Source: Cordylochernes scorpioides
Taxonomy: Eukaryota; Arthropoda; Arachnida; Pseudoscorpiones; Chernetidae
Direction of reading: 5' to 3'
DNA length: 64,000 bases
NCBI GenBank assembly: GCA_030710605.1
Contig: CP092871.1
Span: forward strand, 66,049,887-66,113,886
The notes below the pieces were generated by a model, which saw only the letters and a list, made by a program, of their open reading frames with translations, had not been told where the DNA came from and ran no database searches. The number at the start of each line of letters is the position of its first letter. Positions within the stretch are counted from its first letter, which is position 1. This document shows positions 1-11,920 of this stretch, one piece after another. A program made the translations under genes and the position numbers.

Positions 1-508
1 AATATAATCTTTGTTCAACTTTGATTTTCAGAATAGCATTATTTTCATGGCTTTAGCTTCATGGCTTCACTTTCTTCTTGCACCTCATCATGTAATTGCT
101 TAATCAATAAGCTTTTAATTATATTATTTGGTATCGTCAAAAGAACAATAGTGATAAGCACTTGTTTTACTGGTGCATTGTAAACCCATTTCCATATTAA
201 TTCATTTAATTTTGAGAATTTTCCATTAAAATTTAAGACTTTTTTACTCTTGGGTATTTTTGGATATTTAAACTAAATTTTTATCTTTTATAATAGAACA
301 TTTCAGAAATATCTGACAAACTCTTCTCATTTTCCTACCTTAAATCGATCTTTAAAAGATCACCGAATTAGGTTTTATAAACAGAAATTCAAATAAAAAT
401 AGGTTTATTAGTTTTTATATTAATTTTATTATGATTAAAAATATTGTTATTAAATGACAACTAAAATGATGGTTATAACAAAACAGAGCATATTTTCTTT
501 TATTATAA
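1..508. other. AT-rich stretch without recognised feature
   Basis: No long frame, RNA gene or repeat end is visible here. Confidence 0.5.
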
Positions 509-1100
509 GAGAGTAAGGAATTGTCTCTGCTAGCAACATCCAAAAATGTAAGAGAGTAAGGAATTGTCTATACTAGCAACATTCAAAAATGTAACAGAGA
601 GTAAGGAATTGTTTAGTTTTGAAGTATCCAACAATGTGGCAGAGAGCAAGGTATTGTCTATGCTAGCAACATCCAAAAATGTAACAGAGAGTAAGGAATT
701 GTCTATGCTAGCAACATCCAAAAATGTAACAGGGGGTAAGGAATTGTCTATGCTAGCAACTCCAAAAATGTAACAGAGAGTAAGGGATTGTTTAGTTTTG
801 AAGTATCCAACAATGTGGCAGAGAGAAAAGTATTGTCTGTGATTGTAATATCTGATGACAATATGAAAGAGAAAGCAATATTCTATGTTTGTAATATCTG
901 TGACAATGTAACAGACAGTAAGGAATTGTCTTTGATTGAAAAATCCAACAATGTGATAGAGACAGTAAGGAATTGTGTATGATTATAATATCCAATAATG
1001 TGACAGACAAGAGTTATCTATGATGATATAGCCAACAATATGACAGACAGTAAGGATTTGTCTATGATTGAAAAATCCAACAATGTGATAGGCAGTAGGG
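509..1100 (+). repeat. Minisatellite, units of about 43-46 bp
   Basis: A diverging tandem repeat built on GAGAGTAAGGAATTGTCT, followed by either a CTAGCAACATCCAAAAATGTAAC segment type or a TTGAAGTATCCAACAATGTGGC-type segment. The units become more divergent to the right. The array resumes at 1386-1445, so the MITE at 1106-1383 was inserted into an existing array. Short frames on both strands follow the repeat and are not genes. Confidence 0.85.
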
Positions 1101-1105
1101 AATTA

Positions 1106-1383
1106 CAGTACAACCTCTTTAATCGACACCCTAAATTGTAATGCATTGTAACACTTTTAAGCACAGTACACAAACACTATGGTCGCTGTGTCCCCTATGC
1201 CAAAGTATCATTTTTTTATCAATAAATTTGTATTTTAACAATTATTATTTAATATTGTCAAAATTTTAATTTTAAAAATTGGTCGAATTATTGTTAGGTC
1301 GAATTAACGTTTGTGATTTAATAGGCAGGTCAGGACATAAAAACATGGTAGATTTATTGTGTCAAATTGACGAGCTTATACTG
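1106..1383. mobile_element. Tigger/pogo-type MITE
   Basis: The ends are CAGTACAACCTCTTTAATCG and its approximate inverse (...GACGAGCTTATACTG), flanked by TA on both sides (1104-1105, 1384-1385). These resemble the termini of the larger Tigger at 56275-58656. At 278 bp it has no coding capacity, so it is a non-autonomous derivative. It interrupts the minisatellite. Confidence 0.75.
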
Positions 1384-1385
1384 TA

Positions 1386-1445
1386 TCAATGATTGAAGTA
1401 TCCGACAATGTGACAGACAGTAAGGAATTGTTTATGATTAAAAAT
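1386..1445 (+). repeat. Continuation of the minisatellite
   Basis: A copy of the same unit (GAAGTATCCGACAATGTGAC ... AGTAAGGAATTG) on the far side of the MITE. Confidence 0.8.
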
Positions 1446-2254
1446 CCTCAATGAATGGACACTGCAAAAACTCAACGTCTTACCACAAGAAGACTATGGC
1501 TATAGATGAGGATGAGCCTGATTGAAGTGGCAGCCCAGTCTTAGGACTAATTGACCTGAAATAATAATAGAGACACAATGAGGAACTCTGCCACCTTATT
1601 GGAAGATTTTATCCATACATATTACATACTCTATAGCAAAAAATAAACACAAGTTAAATGATTTGGACCTTATTCCAGAATTTTAGAAAAAAGCTCTCAT
1701 TAAGTCTCAAAATGTTTCAAAATTTCAAAGTCCAACGAAATGTTAAAAATAATTAAATCAATTGTCTCTTTCAATATAGGAAAATAATTTTAAAAACCAA
1801 GAACAAAAATGTTTATTCTGTACCAGTTACTAGGAAATATATTGTGTTGCCTATTTGAATTTTTCACCCAGGCTTTTGTCTTCCTCTTAATTTGGAGGTT
1901 GATGCCCTCCGATTGAAGCAGATGGTGTGTGGGCGGGTGTGTGGTGATCAATTAAGTCAGCTACCAGAGAGTAAAAACAATCTGGTCAAAGATTATATTC
2001 CTAATGCTACCTCATATTATCCATAATTTAGGTGGGTAGAGCTCATTTCAGACAATATTACATATTCAGACAAATCATTTCACAGGCATATTCAGTACTT
2101 TTGTCTGTTAACTCTATTTACATACTGTCACGCACACACACACAGTCTTTGGATTTGGTCATTTTACATTCTTTGTGATTCTTATCTATAATTCTAATAG
2201 TGTCTTATAACAGTTTTGTCCTTTAGTTAAGATTTGATACATTCTACATATTCT
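1446..2254. other. No recognised feature
   Basis: AT-rich sequence with short GT-rich and CA-rich tracts near 1925-1945 and 2130-2145. No frame or repeat boundary is supported. Confidence 0.45.
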
Positions 2255-2430
2255 TTGCTTAAAATTTCAATTAAAATCATTTTCCATTGTCTCTTACTAA
2301 CATGGAAAACTATTTGCGAGGGCCTGGCTCATCAATTGTCAGCCCTCCTAGTAGTTTAGTCAGTTTGCTCTACCAGACTGCTATACTATTGTATTGTTTC
2401 TATCACTGGCAATTATAAAGAATTTGAGTC
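2255..2430 (-). repeat. Relic of the palindromic Penelope-type family (family C)
   Basis: It contains GAGGGCCTGGCTCATCA and a degraded AGTCAG / CTACCA block, in the same order as the family C motif at 18457-18523. On the minus strand this reads CTGAC-TAAAC ... TTGATGA-GCCAG, so the ribozyme-like core is mutated. No boundary could be fixed. Confidence 0.6.
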
Positions 2431-2807
2431 AAATTGATTATATTTATATAAAAATGGTGTACTGGATCTGCGAAAATATCTGTGCCAACATTGAACGACT
2501 TAGGCCTAACTTCAGCGGCTGCTAAATTACAGATGTGAACAGTGTTTCAGAGCCTTTTCCTTTTAGCCTTTTCTTTATTTTCTCAATTTATTCGCTTTTT
2601 ATTCCCATTGCATTTATTCACTTGTATTAAAATAATATTTGTAATTTTTCCTTTGTTCAATACAACTGTATTAATGCATCACTTAAAGGTAATCATGAAA
2701 CATTCAGAAAAAAAAATAATAAAAAAGTTCTCCAATAAGGTATCAAAATTTCACATTATTAATTAAAATATATTACAACAGTATTTTATAAAGTTATTAT
2801 TTTAATT

Positions 2808-3123
2808 GGGGGGTCGGTGGAAGGCTGGTTAAACCGTTTGGTTTCGACCACTACGACCCGGGTTCGATCCCCGCATTGGACACTTTTTATGTTTAAAAAA
2901 AAAAAAATGTTCCAATGGCCCCCCGATTCTTGCAAAAGTCCAACCCCACCAGCGAGTGCAAGTAACCAAACAGGGCTCTGGCACATTTGTAAGTGCAAAG
3001 TCGAACTGCTTTCACATGTGTAGACATGTGGTGCGCTTACAGTAAAAAGCAGTCGCTAACTACCCACCATGATTATCATGGCCTGTACCACGTGTACTAG
3101 GGATAAGCAAAAAAAAAAAAAAA
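2808..3123 (+). mobile_element. tRNA-derived SINE, copy 1
   Basis: The head has an A-box-like segment (GTGGAAGGCTGGTTAAACC) and a clear B box (GGGTTCGATCC). A body of about 200 bp with the palindrome CACATGTGTAGACATGTG follows, ending in poly-A after GGGATAAGC. An exact 10-bp duplication TATTTTAATT flanks it at 2798-2807 and 3124-3133. Related copies lie at 28037-28348 (plus strand) and 59677-59825 (partial, minus strand). SINEs of this kind are transcribed by RNA polymerase III and moved by a LINE; the partner is not identified. Confidence 0.88.
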
Positions 3124-3185
3124 TATTTTAATTATATATTTGGTTATCCTAGAAAAATGTCCACTAGCAGTGAATGTTGTCATAT

Positions 3186-3582
3186 CATATAACTAACTTT
3201 AATTCAACCCTTAACTCAATTCAACCAAAAAAGCTCTGATCCCTTTGTATAGAATTAAAGAGGTTAGACTACATATATAGTATATAACCTCTTTAATTCA
3301 ACTTACTATAATTTAAGACACTTTATTTCAAACAATTTTTCAAATCCTGTTTCCATTTTAAAATATTATCTTTAATTCAACATTTTTTAGTCCCAACCAG
3401 CCTATTTAATTTAATTAGCTATAATTCAACACTCCCGTTACAACAATGACCTATAAAAATGTCTACTAGCAATGAATGCCATGATGAATTTCTATAACCA
3501 ACTATAATTCAACACAGACTATTTTTTAACTCAATCAAAAATTATGATCCCTGGGGTGTTGAATGAACAAAATTAGACTGCA
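3186..3582. repeat. Two Tigger terminal fragments
   Basis: 3186-3275 matches the right end of the Tigger at 56275-58656 (AATTCAACC ... GCTCTGATCCC ... GAATTAAAGAGGTTAGACT). A second pair of TIR-like ends (AACCTCTTTAATTCAAC and GGTGTTGAATGAAC ... TTAGACTG) frames 3289-3582. Both are non-coding MITE-like remnants. Confidence 0.6.
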
Positions 3583-4251
3583 CATATGCAGTTCTTACAG
3601 TGGGCTATTCCACATTTTCTATTTAAACTAAGTTTTATTAGTAAAATTAAATATTAGGTGAATACACGATAGAGAGAGACTACTTATCATCAAGGATCTA
3701 TCATTCTCCAAAAAGGACCTCAGCCCTTTTCTCAATCATTTTATCAACAAAATATATAATTCAACTAGAAGATACCAGGATTCCACTTATCAGAACTATT
3801 CCTCCATTTAATCTAGACATCAAGTAAGTGTCATCTCTAAGGAACACCATTTCACCCTGTTCTACCCAATTCTCTTTACCTCTTCCTAGCTTCTAATTCC
3901 ACACCACTTTAATCTCTCTTCATTCTTCATAGTAGGATCAATGTTGTAAATCTCACTGACAATTAAACCATTTATATGCGAGATCCACAGTTAGTTCACC
4001 CTGCAGCCCACTTTTTCTCAATATGGTAAAAACTCTTCCATAAGCCATGTTTGTCTCAACCACCTTTCTAACCCTCCTTGGTGACCTGAACAGACTGAAG
4101 AGGCACAATGTGGATTACAGATCAGAATTGTAAGGTAACAGGACAAGTCTGAATAAGTAAATTTTATGATATGTTTCAGTAACAATGCTTTTACTGAAGA
4201 ATTGTGTGTCAATTTCTTATTTGGATTGGTTTTGTTGCCATTTATTTATAA

Positions 4252-4966
4252 CTAGCCGAATGACCCGGGCAACGCCCAGGTTTTACCCGATTAAATGTTT
4301 TTATTCAAATACTATTCGTTACAATTATAAATTGGCGCCGTCGATGTCACTCTTGTAAAACGTCCCACTCCAAACTTTGTGTCAGAGAAGCAATATTTTT
4401 ATAAAGAGATGATCTGGCTTTGTGTCTTCTGCTCGAATGAATGTTTTTATGTTAGAATTTTGTTCCTGCACACTAAAAATGAACTGGCTTCACCCGTGGT
4501 CTCAGCTTTTTGGAATTTTTTTCCCCGATATAATTTTGTATCTGATAATCAAACATGATACAGCAATATTGTCATCATCATTTTCTGACTAAAAAAAACA
4601 ACTATTTTTGCCCAGAACCTGTCAATTTAATTTTTTATTGGCTAAAAATCCGATAAATATATTTTCCAGATTTTTCTCTATGTCCTGCCAAAACACGTTT
4701 TACATGTACATTAGCTCAGCTGATATTACCTCCCATCTTCACCGCTAGAGGCGCTGCTTGCGAGCGAAAAGGCAAATTTGCAACGCAATTTGCAAATAAC
4801 TCGAAGAATATTCGGGATAGAGACCTGAAATTTTCATTATAAGTTTTTCCAGATTCTACTCTATATTTACTGTTAAAATTTCAGTCAGATTAGTTACGTA
4901 TTGTGGACATGTATAGCCGTCATAGATACCCACATACATACATACACTGACTTTTATATATATAGG
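4252..4966 (+). mobile_element. Head-tail retroelement family, copy 1
   Basis: The start CTAGCCGAATGACCCGGGCA can form a GC-rich hairpin (ACCCGGGC / GCCCAGGT). The end is a CATACATACAT..TATATATATA tract. Copies with the same head and tail occur at 13091-14213 and 16703-17402, and one with the head only lies at 44653-44717. An internal block 'GAGGCGCTGCTTGCGAG ... TGCAAATAACTC' is shared. No open frame is present; it is probably a non-autonomous non-LTR derivative, but the class is inferred from layout only. Confidence 0.65.
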
Positions 4967-5344
4967 GATCCGAATAATATTTTATCAAACTTATCTATAA
5001 TATGTGCGCATTTCATAACATAATCAAGGCTAGCATCAGTTATGTATGGCTTTAAATTTTCCCTGGAAATTCAAAGAATTTGTGAAAAATTGATTAAAAA
5101 TATACAGAACAGGCATGTTAGGAATGTTTCATAGGGTGGGAATTCTGCAAAAAATTCACTGACCCTGTGATAAGGTCAGATGAATGCAAATTAGTTTTTA
5201 TCATATGACCATGAATAGCAGCTAGCTCCCTGTGAAAAAATAATAATAACAAAAAAATTGATGCCAAATATATGGCCAAACTATGGATGGAAATTTTTCC
5301 AAGAGGAAATTGATCTATAAAAATAATGGTTGCCTCTCTTGTTA
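4967..5344. other. No recognised feature
   Basis: AT-rich sequence; the short frames show no family resemblance. Confidence 0.4.
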
Positions 5345-5640
5345 AAATAGACACTAAAACTAAGCGCCATCTTCATTGACTATCTCCGCAAGCTAGCAGA
5401 CATAGATTTGGCCTAGCCATGCTACCAGCTAAACACCTCTTTGGCAAATTGGGAAGATTTCATTTGATCCTTTGTGGATCTCATGAAAAAGAGCCTACCC
5501 TGGACTGACAAGAGCCATTACCTCGAAACCCACCTGGAGGTGGGCGCTTCTCAGTTTGCCAAAGCTGGTGTTGCAGCTTTGTCATCGACTTTAGTCTGCT
5601 AGTTGGCAAAGATGGTCAATATAAGACATTTAGTTTTATC
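5345..5640. mobile_element. Foldback MITE candidate
   Basis: The two sides are imperfect inverses (left AAAACTAAGCGCCATCTTCA ... GCTAGCAGAC; right GTCTGCTAGTTGGCAAAGAT ... TTTAGTTTTATC), with a central CCACCTGGAGGTGGG palindrome. No coding capacity. Class unknown. Confidence 0.5.
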
Positions 5641-6135
5641 ATTTATTTTGACAGGAGAGGCGTTCTTCATTTTTATCAATTTCCTCCCAGCAAAAAAATA
5701 ATGATTACCAATATGAAGATTAAGCACTGATTGATCGAGTTATTTCATGCCTCCACTTTTCTATCAACCTTTTTTTTTCCTATGCCAACCTCAATACCAT
5801 TATATGATATATACATAGACATTCTTGTATTCTCTTCCCATATTAGCAGTGTTTGCTTCCAGGTTTGATCTCACAAATTCTACAGGTGTGTCAGTCTATA
5901 TCAAATTTATATACTATCACATTCAAACTAAATGTAAAATCTGTAATGCTAAAGATCAACAATCAAATGGACTCTCAAATATACATATAGGGTATTAATT
6001 TAACATCAAATTTTTGGAAATTTATTTTTATATGTAGTCAAAATTTATCTAAGGTGTCACTGACCAAGCTGGTCAGGAATCTATGCCTTATTATATCAAT
6101 TTGGAAATTATAAACATTGTATATTAGATAATAAA

Positions 6136-6235
6136 GGCATATATTGGATTTAATAAAATATTTATTTTGCCAATATTTCAGCTGGCTGAACGCCAACCTT
6201 TATCGAGGCATTACATTTTTGTATACACAAACTCA
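6136..6235 (+). repeat. Dispersed repeat shared with 14335-14430
   Basis: Both loci share AAGGCATATATTGGAT ... CCAATATTTCAG and GTGGCTGAACGCCAACC (here CTGGCTGAACGCCAACC), then CTTTATC. Possibly a Penelope-like boundary, but this is not established. Confidence 0.5.
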
Positions 6236-6472
6236 GTGCCACAGAGTGTTATAATATCACAGTTGAAATCATTTAAAATACATTCTAATGAATTAAATAT
6301 GGATTGCTCTATTTTCAAAAAACATTGTATATATATATATATTTTTTTTTTTAAATCTCTAAATAGATTTACACTACTGTTTTGAATTTCACAGACTAAT
6401 ATATAAACAATCTATATTTAGACCAAATTTATCTTGATTAATAAATTATTTCATGAAAAAACCATACATATA

Positions 6473-7633
6473 CAGTAAAACCCCGCTAAGACGAACCATG
6501 GCTATAACGAACCTTCCCTTATAACGAACCCATCGAAAATCCGCATTCCATTCCATTAAAATTACCATCGCTATAACGAACTTTTCACTTTTCAAACTAG
6601 CGAACTATCGCTATAACGAACCCAATTTTGGTCCCAAAATATTAAATTCTATCAAAAATACCATGCTTATAACGAACTTTTAATTTTAATTATAAAATTC
6701 CAAAATTATAATTTTCAAATCTAATTAAAATTTTGTGTGAGCTCTAGCTCACAGATCACAAATCAAAACAAAGAATTTAGCAACATTGGATGTTTTTATT
6801 CACATTCTATTTTTATACTGCGCACTTTTATAAATTTTTCATGCCTTATTGAAAACTAAATTTCTTAACTCTATATTAGGAAAATTCCTTAAAACATGAT
6901 TAAATTATTAAAACCAGTTTTAAAATATAATGTAAGTGCCAAAGAAAAAGTCGCTCGTACCAAGATATCACTTGAAAAGAAATTAACCATCATAAAAGCT
7001 ATTGAGAGTGGTACATCGCAAGCGGAACTTCGGAAGAGAATGAAAATGAGCAAAAGTTGCATTTCTACGATATGGCAAAAAAGAAGACTATAAAAAAAAA
7101 ATGCTACAAAGAGGAATCAATCCCAACTATTGCCGCTATCGTCAGTGTCATTATGAGGAATATGTTAAAGCAGAAAAAATAACAGACTTCTTCAAGTAAG
7201 CCTTTGTATCCTATATTGTAATATAATAATATTTATTTAAAATATATTTTTATACCTTTTAAAATATTATTAATAAAGTTTTTATTTAATTTTTATAAAT
7301 AAGGTATTCTTTTCTTGGATTTTTTTGACATATGGGGGGGCAGGTTGCATTTATACTAATTAAATTATCAGAGGAACTGATCAAAAGGCAATATTTTCAC
7401 ATGATTTTGTTTTTATTTTAATATACAGCTTTAATATATAGAAATAGGTTAATTTAGGGGGAAAAAAAGCAGCCAATATTAAGAGGTAGCCTCTTTTTTT
7501 TTTTTTTTGCGCATGCCCTTTAATTATATCCTAAAAAAAAATTTAAATACCCAAACCGTGGCTATAGTGAACCGTGGCTATAGTGAACCAAAAGTCCCGT
7601 CCCAATGGGGTTCACTATAGAGGGGTTTTACTG
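6473..7633 (+). mobile_element. Tigger-type DNA transposon, deletion derivative
   Basis: Terminal repeats CAGTAAAACCCCGCTAAGAC and GTTCACTATAGAGGGGTTTTACTG are flanked by TA. Inner subterminal repeats (CTATAACGAACC) recur several times on the left. The 1.16-kb element keeps only the N-terminal DNA-binding part of a transposase (6896-7093). The same termini recur at 47477, 53639, 55957, 59412/60233 and 60665/62242. Confidence 0.85.
6896..7093 (+). pseudogene. Tigger/pogo transposase N-terminal HTH fragment
   Basis: A 65-residue frame carries a psq/CENP-B-like helix-turn-helix (KKLTIIKAIESGTSQAELRK ... KSCISTIWQKRR). This is the part of pogo-superfamily transposases that binds the terminal repeats. 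The frame stops directly after it; the DDE catalytic domain is absent, so the fragment cannot transpose by itself. Sequence just downstream (AATGCTACAAAGAGGAATCA) recurs at about 61575 in another Tigger derivative, which shows that both come from a shared parent. Confidence 0.75.
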
Positions 7634-7664
7634 TATTTGATATTAACTATGAACCTAGTTACCG

Positions 7665-7850
7665 ATATAAAGTAGAACCTTTCTGTAGAGGACACCTAAA
7701 TACAGAGCAAAAGTGTCCTTTAGAGAGAAGTGTCCTCTTACCAGAGAGTTACTAAATAGCAAAAATAGTGAATTTGGTAATATGAAAACTTCCCTTTGTA
7801 GAGAGGTGTCCACTAGTGGGAGTGTCCTCTTTCTCTCTGAGGTTCTATGC
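7665..7850. mobile_element. Short TIR MITE
   Basis: Left end GTAGAACCTTTCTGTAGAGGACACC; the right end is its imperfect inverse (GTGTCCTCTTTCTCTCTGAGGTTCTA). Inner GTGTCCTCT / AGAGGTGTCC repeats strengthen the foldback. About 185 bp, non-coding. Confidence 0.7.
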
Positions 7851-9347
7851 ATTTAAAAATGTTGTGAATGTTTATATAGGCCAAAAAGATGGGGCACATT
7901 GAAAGTATTGTATAAATGTGTCCCATATCTCTATATAAAGAGGATCTCCCTAATCACATCTATTTGTACACAGGATTCCTACTTTTGAGATTGATAAGAC
8001 TTCTAACTAAAGAAGGGGGGATTCAGATTGTTGTATATATATTCTAATTAATTCATTATTCCTACAGAATATGTGTGTGTAAGATCACAAGTTTCTCTTT
8101 GTTTACTATGTTATAAGTTTCTCATTTATTTTGTTCTCTCTCTTGTAAATCAATAAAGATAATGTTTGATGAATCTTTTTGGAATCAGTATCTTTAAATA
8201 GTCTAAGCTAAGTCAACACAGATCTTTCTAATTTAAAGAATCACAAAATTTAATGCATTGAATGTAATTTGTGATAATACTAGTCGTTGATGTGGTGGTA
8301 GAAATAGAAAGATAATCTTGAGTAGCATAGAAAGTATGTTGAAAAATTATTTCTTTTTATGTTGGTGTAGAATATATTGTTTTAAATAAATAAACATCTC
8401 TCTAATCACAGAGTTCAGAAATATTAAATATATAATATATTGGCAGCTAATAACACAAACAGGAACAATAAAAGATTGGCATAAATACATGTCAATTCTG
8501 ACACTTCAAATGACAATAGGTTAGTTTCATTTTTAAATTTCCCACTTATTTTTTTTATTATTATTATTAATACACAGCAGCATATACCTATATGGATATT
8601 TTTTGTTTAGGATTATTCTTTAAAACTATATTTATAAATTAGATAATTAATTTTCAACCAGAAGATTTTCTTTAATAATATAAAAAATATATTTTTTAAA
8701 GAAAAAATCAATCAGACATTATCAAACAGATATTATGATGAACAATAAAAGCTTTTTTTTTTCAATTTATTTTTAAAATTTACATTTGCAATCTCTTAAC
8801 TTTTTGTAATGTCAAGAGATAAAAAGTAAAATTTAACACACACACAAAAAGTTATCAACATATATTACTTTTTTAACTTTCATTAGATATATATTATAAT
8901 TATTGAATTACTGCTAATTTAGTTTCATTGTGAAAATATATATATTTTAAATTTAAAATATCAAAACAAACTTAAAATATTAATAATTTATTAATAACAC
9001 CTTTTTATATTAATATCGTGCCTATTTTTAAAATATATATATAAGAAAACATGCAAAAAAATGAATGTATTATCAATGGTCCAATAGTTTTGTCTATTGT
9101 ATGTTTACTATGTTTGATTAGACATATGTAAACAATTTAGGATATTCTTCGAAATTTTTTTTTAAATATGGAATATTTTTATAATAAAAATTCATTGCTA
9201 TATAATTTTAAACAAGTTTACAATTTTTTTTTAATTTTTTATTTTGGACTTGAAAACAACAAAAATGAAAATATATTAATATGATAAGAAACAAATATAT
9301 AGGTTTATTCGGTATGGTTTAAAGTGTAGCAATCAATTATATTTCAG
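7851..9347. other. AT-rich stretch without recognised feature
   Basis: Very AT-rich with many poly-A/poly-T runs. If the CRTC gene continues leftwards, this would lie in its first intron. No exon-like segment is seen. Confidence 0.45.
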
Positions 9348-9454
9348 CAACCTATGATGACAATTTCCGAAATCTGTAATATGCGATGTTTGAATACACT
9401 CGCATCCTCGACAGCTGATTCGATCAAGACAACAATCTCAAAAGCAAAAGGCAG
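9348..9454. other. Exon-like GC-richer island next to CRTC exon 1
   Basis: About 107 bp of higher GC stands out in very AT-rich DNA. On the plus strand it is framed by an acceptor-like ATATTTCAG and a donor-like GGCAG/GTCAAA, with one frame open throughout (starts QPMMTISEIC). On the minus strand it is framed by TTTTGAG and CATAG/GTTGC, with two frames open. None of the translations resembles the CRTC region that should follow exon 1. It could be an alternative exon, an exon of another gene, or conserved regulatory DNA. Confidence 0.25.
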
Positions 9455-9634
9455 GTCAAATTATTGTCAACCAAATATATTATAAATATATAACTATATG
9501 TAATGTTTAATTCTAATTAAATGTCAAACACATTTTTGTAAACAAATACCTTAAAGCGATTTGTTTTAATGAAAATTATTTTTTTACAAGACTATTATGG
9601 CATATAACAAAATGGAGTAAATAAAAACACCTAC

Positions 9635-9745
9635 TCGAGTAGCACGATTAACTTCACGCATAATTTGTTCAAAGGCAGCTGTCTCTTCTGCCTGTTTTTG
9701 ATTATGAAGAGCAATTTTCTCACTAAATTTCCTTGGATTCGCCAT
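9635..9745 (-). CDS. Crtc: CREB-regulated transcription coactivator, exon 1
   Basis: The minus-strand ATG opens a 37-codon frame starting [20 protein letters not shown] and ending REVNRATR. This is the highly conserved N-terminus of CRTC/TORC proteins, part of the CREB-binding domain. CRTCs are dephosphorylated on cAMP or calcium signals, enter the nucleus and coactivate CREB on CRE promoters. The frame ends at a good splice donor (CGA/GTAGGT), leaving phase 0. Length and sequence fit a first coding exon; the rest of the gene must lie towards lower coordinates, and no second exon is convincing in the window. The exon is intact and sits among transposons, so the first intron is long and repeat-laden. 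Identification is strong; whether this copy is the functional locus cannot be told from one exon. Confidence 0.9.
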
Positions 9746-9765
9746 GTTGATTTCTAAGTTGTATC

Positions 9766-9790
9766 GGAAACTCTATAACCCAGAGTTTCC
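9766..9790. promoter_or_regulatory. Inverted repeat in the CRTC 5' flank
   Basis: GGAAACTC and GAGTTTCC are perfect inverses with a 9-nt spacer, 20 bp upstream of the CRTC ATG. It could be a hairpin in the 5' UTR or a dyad binding site. No function is shown. Confidence 0.35.
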
Positions 9791-11039
9791 TTAGCGTATT
9801 TTTCACCACAGTTTGTAAACAAACAAAAAATATAAAGCTAAAAATTAATAACAAAGCTTTACAAAGGAATATCTATGAAAATAAATGCCAGGGATATTAA
9901 GAGCTTATGAACTGTAATTATATTTTATAATATATTTAAATTTAGTTTAGAGTAAAGAATTTGACATTTTTGAAGGTTTTTCCATGTAAAAAAAAAAAAT
10001 CATAAATTTGAGCATTGATTATATTTTGATTTTATAGGTTTTGTGCGTGTACTTTGAATTACTTTTATAAAATTGAAAGAATTTAGTTAAACGATTTTAA
10101 TTTTTAAAATGGTAGCAAATATATACTAATCAGAAATAAACTTTTTTTTTTTTTTGTAATAAGAGAGATCAACTTGAAATGTTTCTATCTTGCACTCGAT
10201 TGGTTTCTGAATTATGCTATTTCAAATTTAAGGTTTATTCTTATTCAGGTAGTTGGTTTCGACACAAGAGCAATGCCTTCCAAATTTATGTCTATTTCTC
10301 CCGTTCTTAGTATTTTAATCAATTAGAGTCTTTAGTTGTCCTGAATTGATTCATTTGGCATTAATTCGTATTTTAAGGGAGATTTTAAAAAACATATAGT
10401 TTTTAATTTACTTAGGTTCATTTTAAAGTCAAGGAGACAGAATTTATTTCTCAGTATTATGAAAATTCAAATATATATCTTAATCTGATATTATATCAAT
10501 TTGTCTTTATCTTAGTGCTGGAGGCTTTGTATGCATAACTTAACCACATCAATGGCAAGGTCATCGATTTGTGCCTTCATTTTGATCTACAACCCCATGC
10601 CGCTTATATATATTATATATTTCAGCTAGACAAGCTATTGAGAATCGAAGTACTTAGTAGAGAACCTGACATTCCACCTAGGTTGTCACCAAAAAGGGTA
10701 TCAATAAAGAATTAGCTCTGCCATACTTTTTCACTGAAATAAATTCAATTTCAAATTGAAAACATCAAATTCAAGTATAAGAAAGGGTTAAATTATTAAA
10801 ATAATAACATTAGCTTCCAGGGAAAGTTTATTTTAAAAATATTTTTATTTACATATTTGTAAATAAAAAATTTAAAAAGGAAACTTTTCCATGGAGGCCT
10901 AATATTATTATTTTAATATTGATTCAAGGAATTATTTTATCAAAAGGGTTGAAAATTGTTGGAAGATGCTGAAGACAAAAATAATAAAATTGGTTGTAAA
11001 TAGCTGGTGCCCTAAACAATTTTAAATGAAATGAAAGGA
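9791..11039. other. CRTC upstream region, no recognised feature
   Basis: AT-rich. The CRTC promoter would be expected here, but I cannot place a TATA box or initiator. Near 10800-10910 a loose inverted pair (TCCAGGGAAAGTTTATTTT / GGAAACTTTTCCATGG) is visible. Confidence 0.35.
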
Positions 11040-11590
11040 TGTCTCTTTTATAAGGGGTGCAATGTTATTAATAATAAGAAGCTCACTTTTATGTGAAAGT
11101 TTTGTGGCAGTGGAGGTACAAATCTCTCGTTAACTGAGGACCAGTTCTGAGTGCTGTAGCATGCAGCCTGAACTACAAAACCAGGGCAACATTACTCCAG
11201 GTCCAGAACTCCATGAACATCTTAAAGGAGAAGGCATGCTACAGGAGCTCACCACTAACCAAGAAGTGTGTGTGAGGGGCTACACCAAGCTTAGTGTGAG
11301 ATCTGGAAAGTGTGGCCAAAAAATAGTATAAAGAAAGGGTTATCGACCTCCTTGGCCTTCCTACTGACTACACGCCCCATGTGACCTCTACATACCGACG
11401 CCAATAGCCCCACAGTGATGGAGGCAGACCTGTGTAAGATGATTCAGGAACTGGAATGCTCGACAGCCTGGAGAAGGTGAACAGGCAGTAGATAAGCCTT
11501 AACCTCACCACAATAACCTCCATCAACAGCCCCAACTTTCAACCTAGATGCAAACCCAGAACTCCACCAAATACACTCCAAGACATCAGC
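11040..11590. other. GC-richer region without open frame
   Basis: The base composition differs from the surroundings, as in decayed retroelement coding sequence. All frames are interrupted. It directly precedes the gypsy-1 gag remnant and may be its leader or an unrelated fragment. Confidence 0.3.
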
Positions 11591-11744
11591 CATGAAATTG
11601 TCTTGTACTCTTTCTGTTTTATAAAAATATTTATAATTACTTTAAGAAATAAACAAAAGAAATATATATTTATTTAATATAAATTCTTAGAATATATTAG
11701 GAATTTTTTAAAATTAATTCTCATAATTAATAGGGGCTTATTTC

Positions 11745-11920
11745 TTTTATTTGCGTCTTATTTGCTTTATTTATGGAAATCCGCTCCAGAAACGTGTATA
11801 ACACCAAGAAGGAAAAAATTAAGGTAGATGACCCTATAAAGTTGCAACACGTTGTATTAATTGGCGGAGATGCAAGTGCCGAACCCAGTTGCCTCTAACC
11901 CCAACATCGAAATCTCCAGG
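11745..11920 (+). pseudogene. Gypsy-1 gag, part 1
   Basis: The frame around 11860-11920 (NPVASNPNIEIS) stops at the LTR element. The rest of the same gag begins at 24134 with RYDGRE-like sequence after the target duplication. Gag is the capsid precursor that packages the retrotransposon RNA. The 5' part is degraded and the upstream LTR was not found. Confidence 0.6.

Noticed and set aside
509..1100. CRISPR-like array
   Set aside because: Units are contiguous and diverging with no unique spacers; the genome is eukaryotic.
9348..9454. CRTC exon 2
   Set aside because: None of the open frames resembles the CRTC sequence expected after the first exon.
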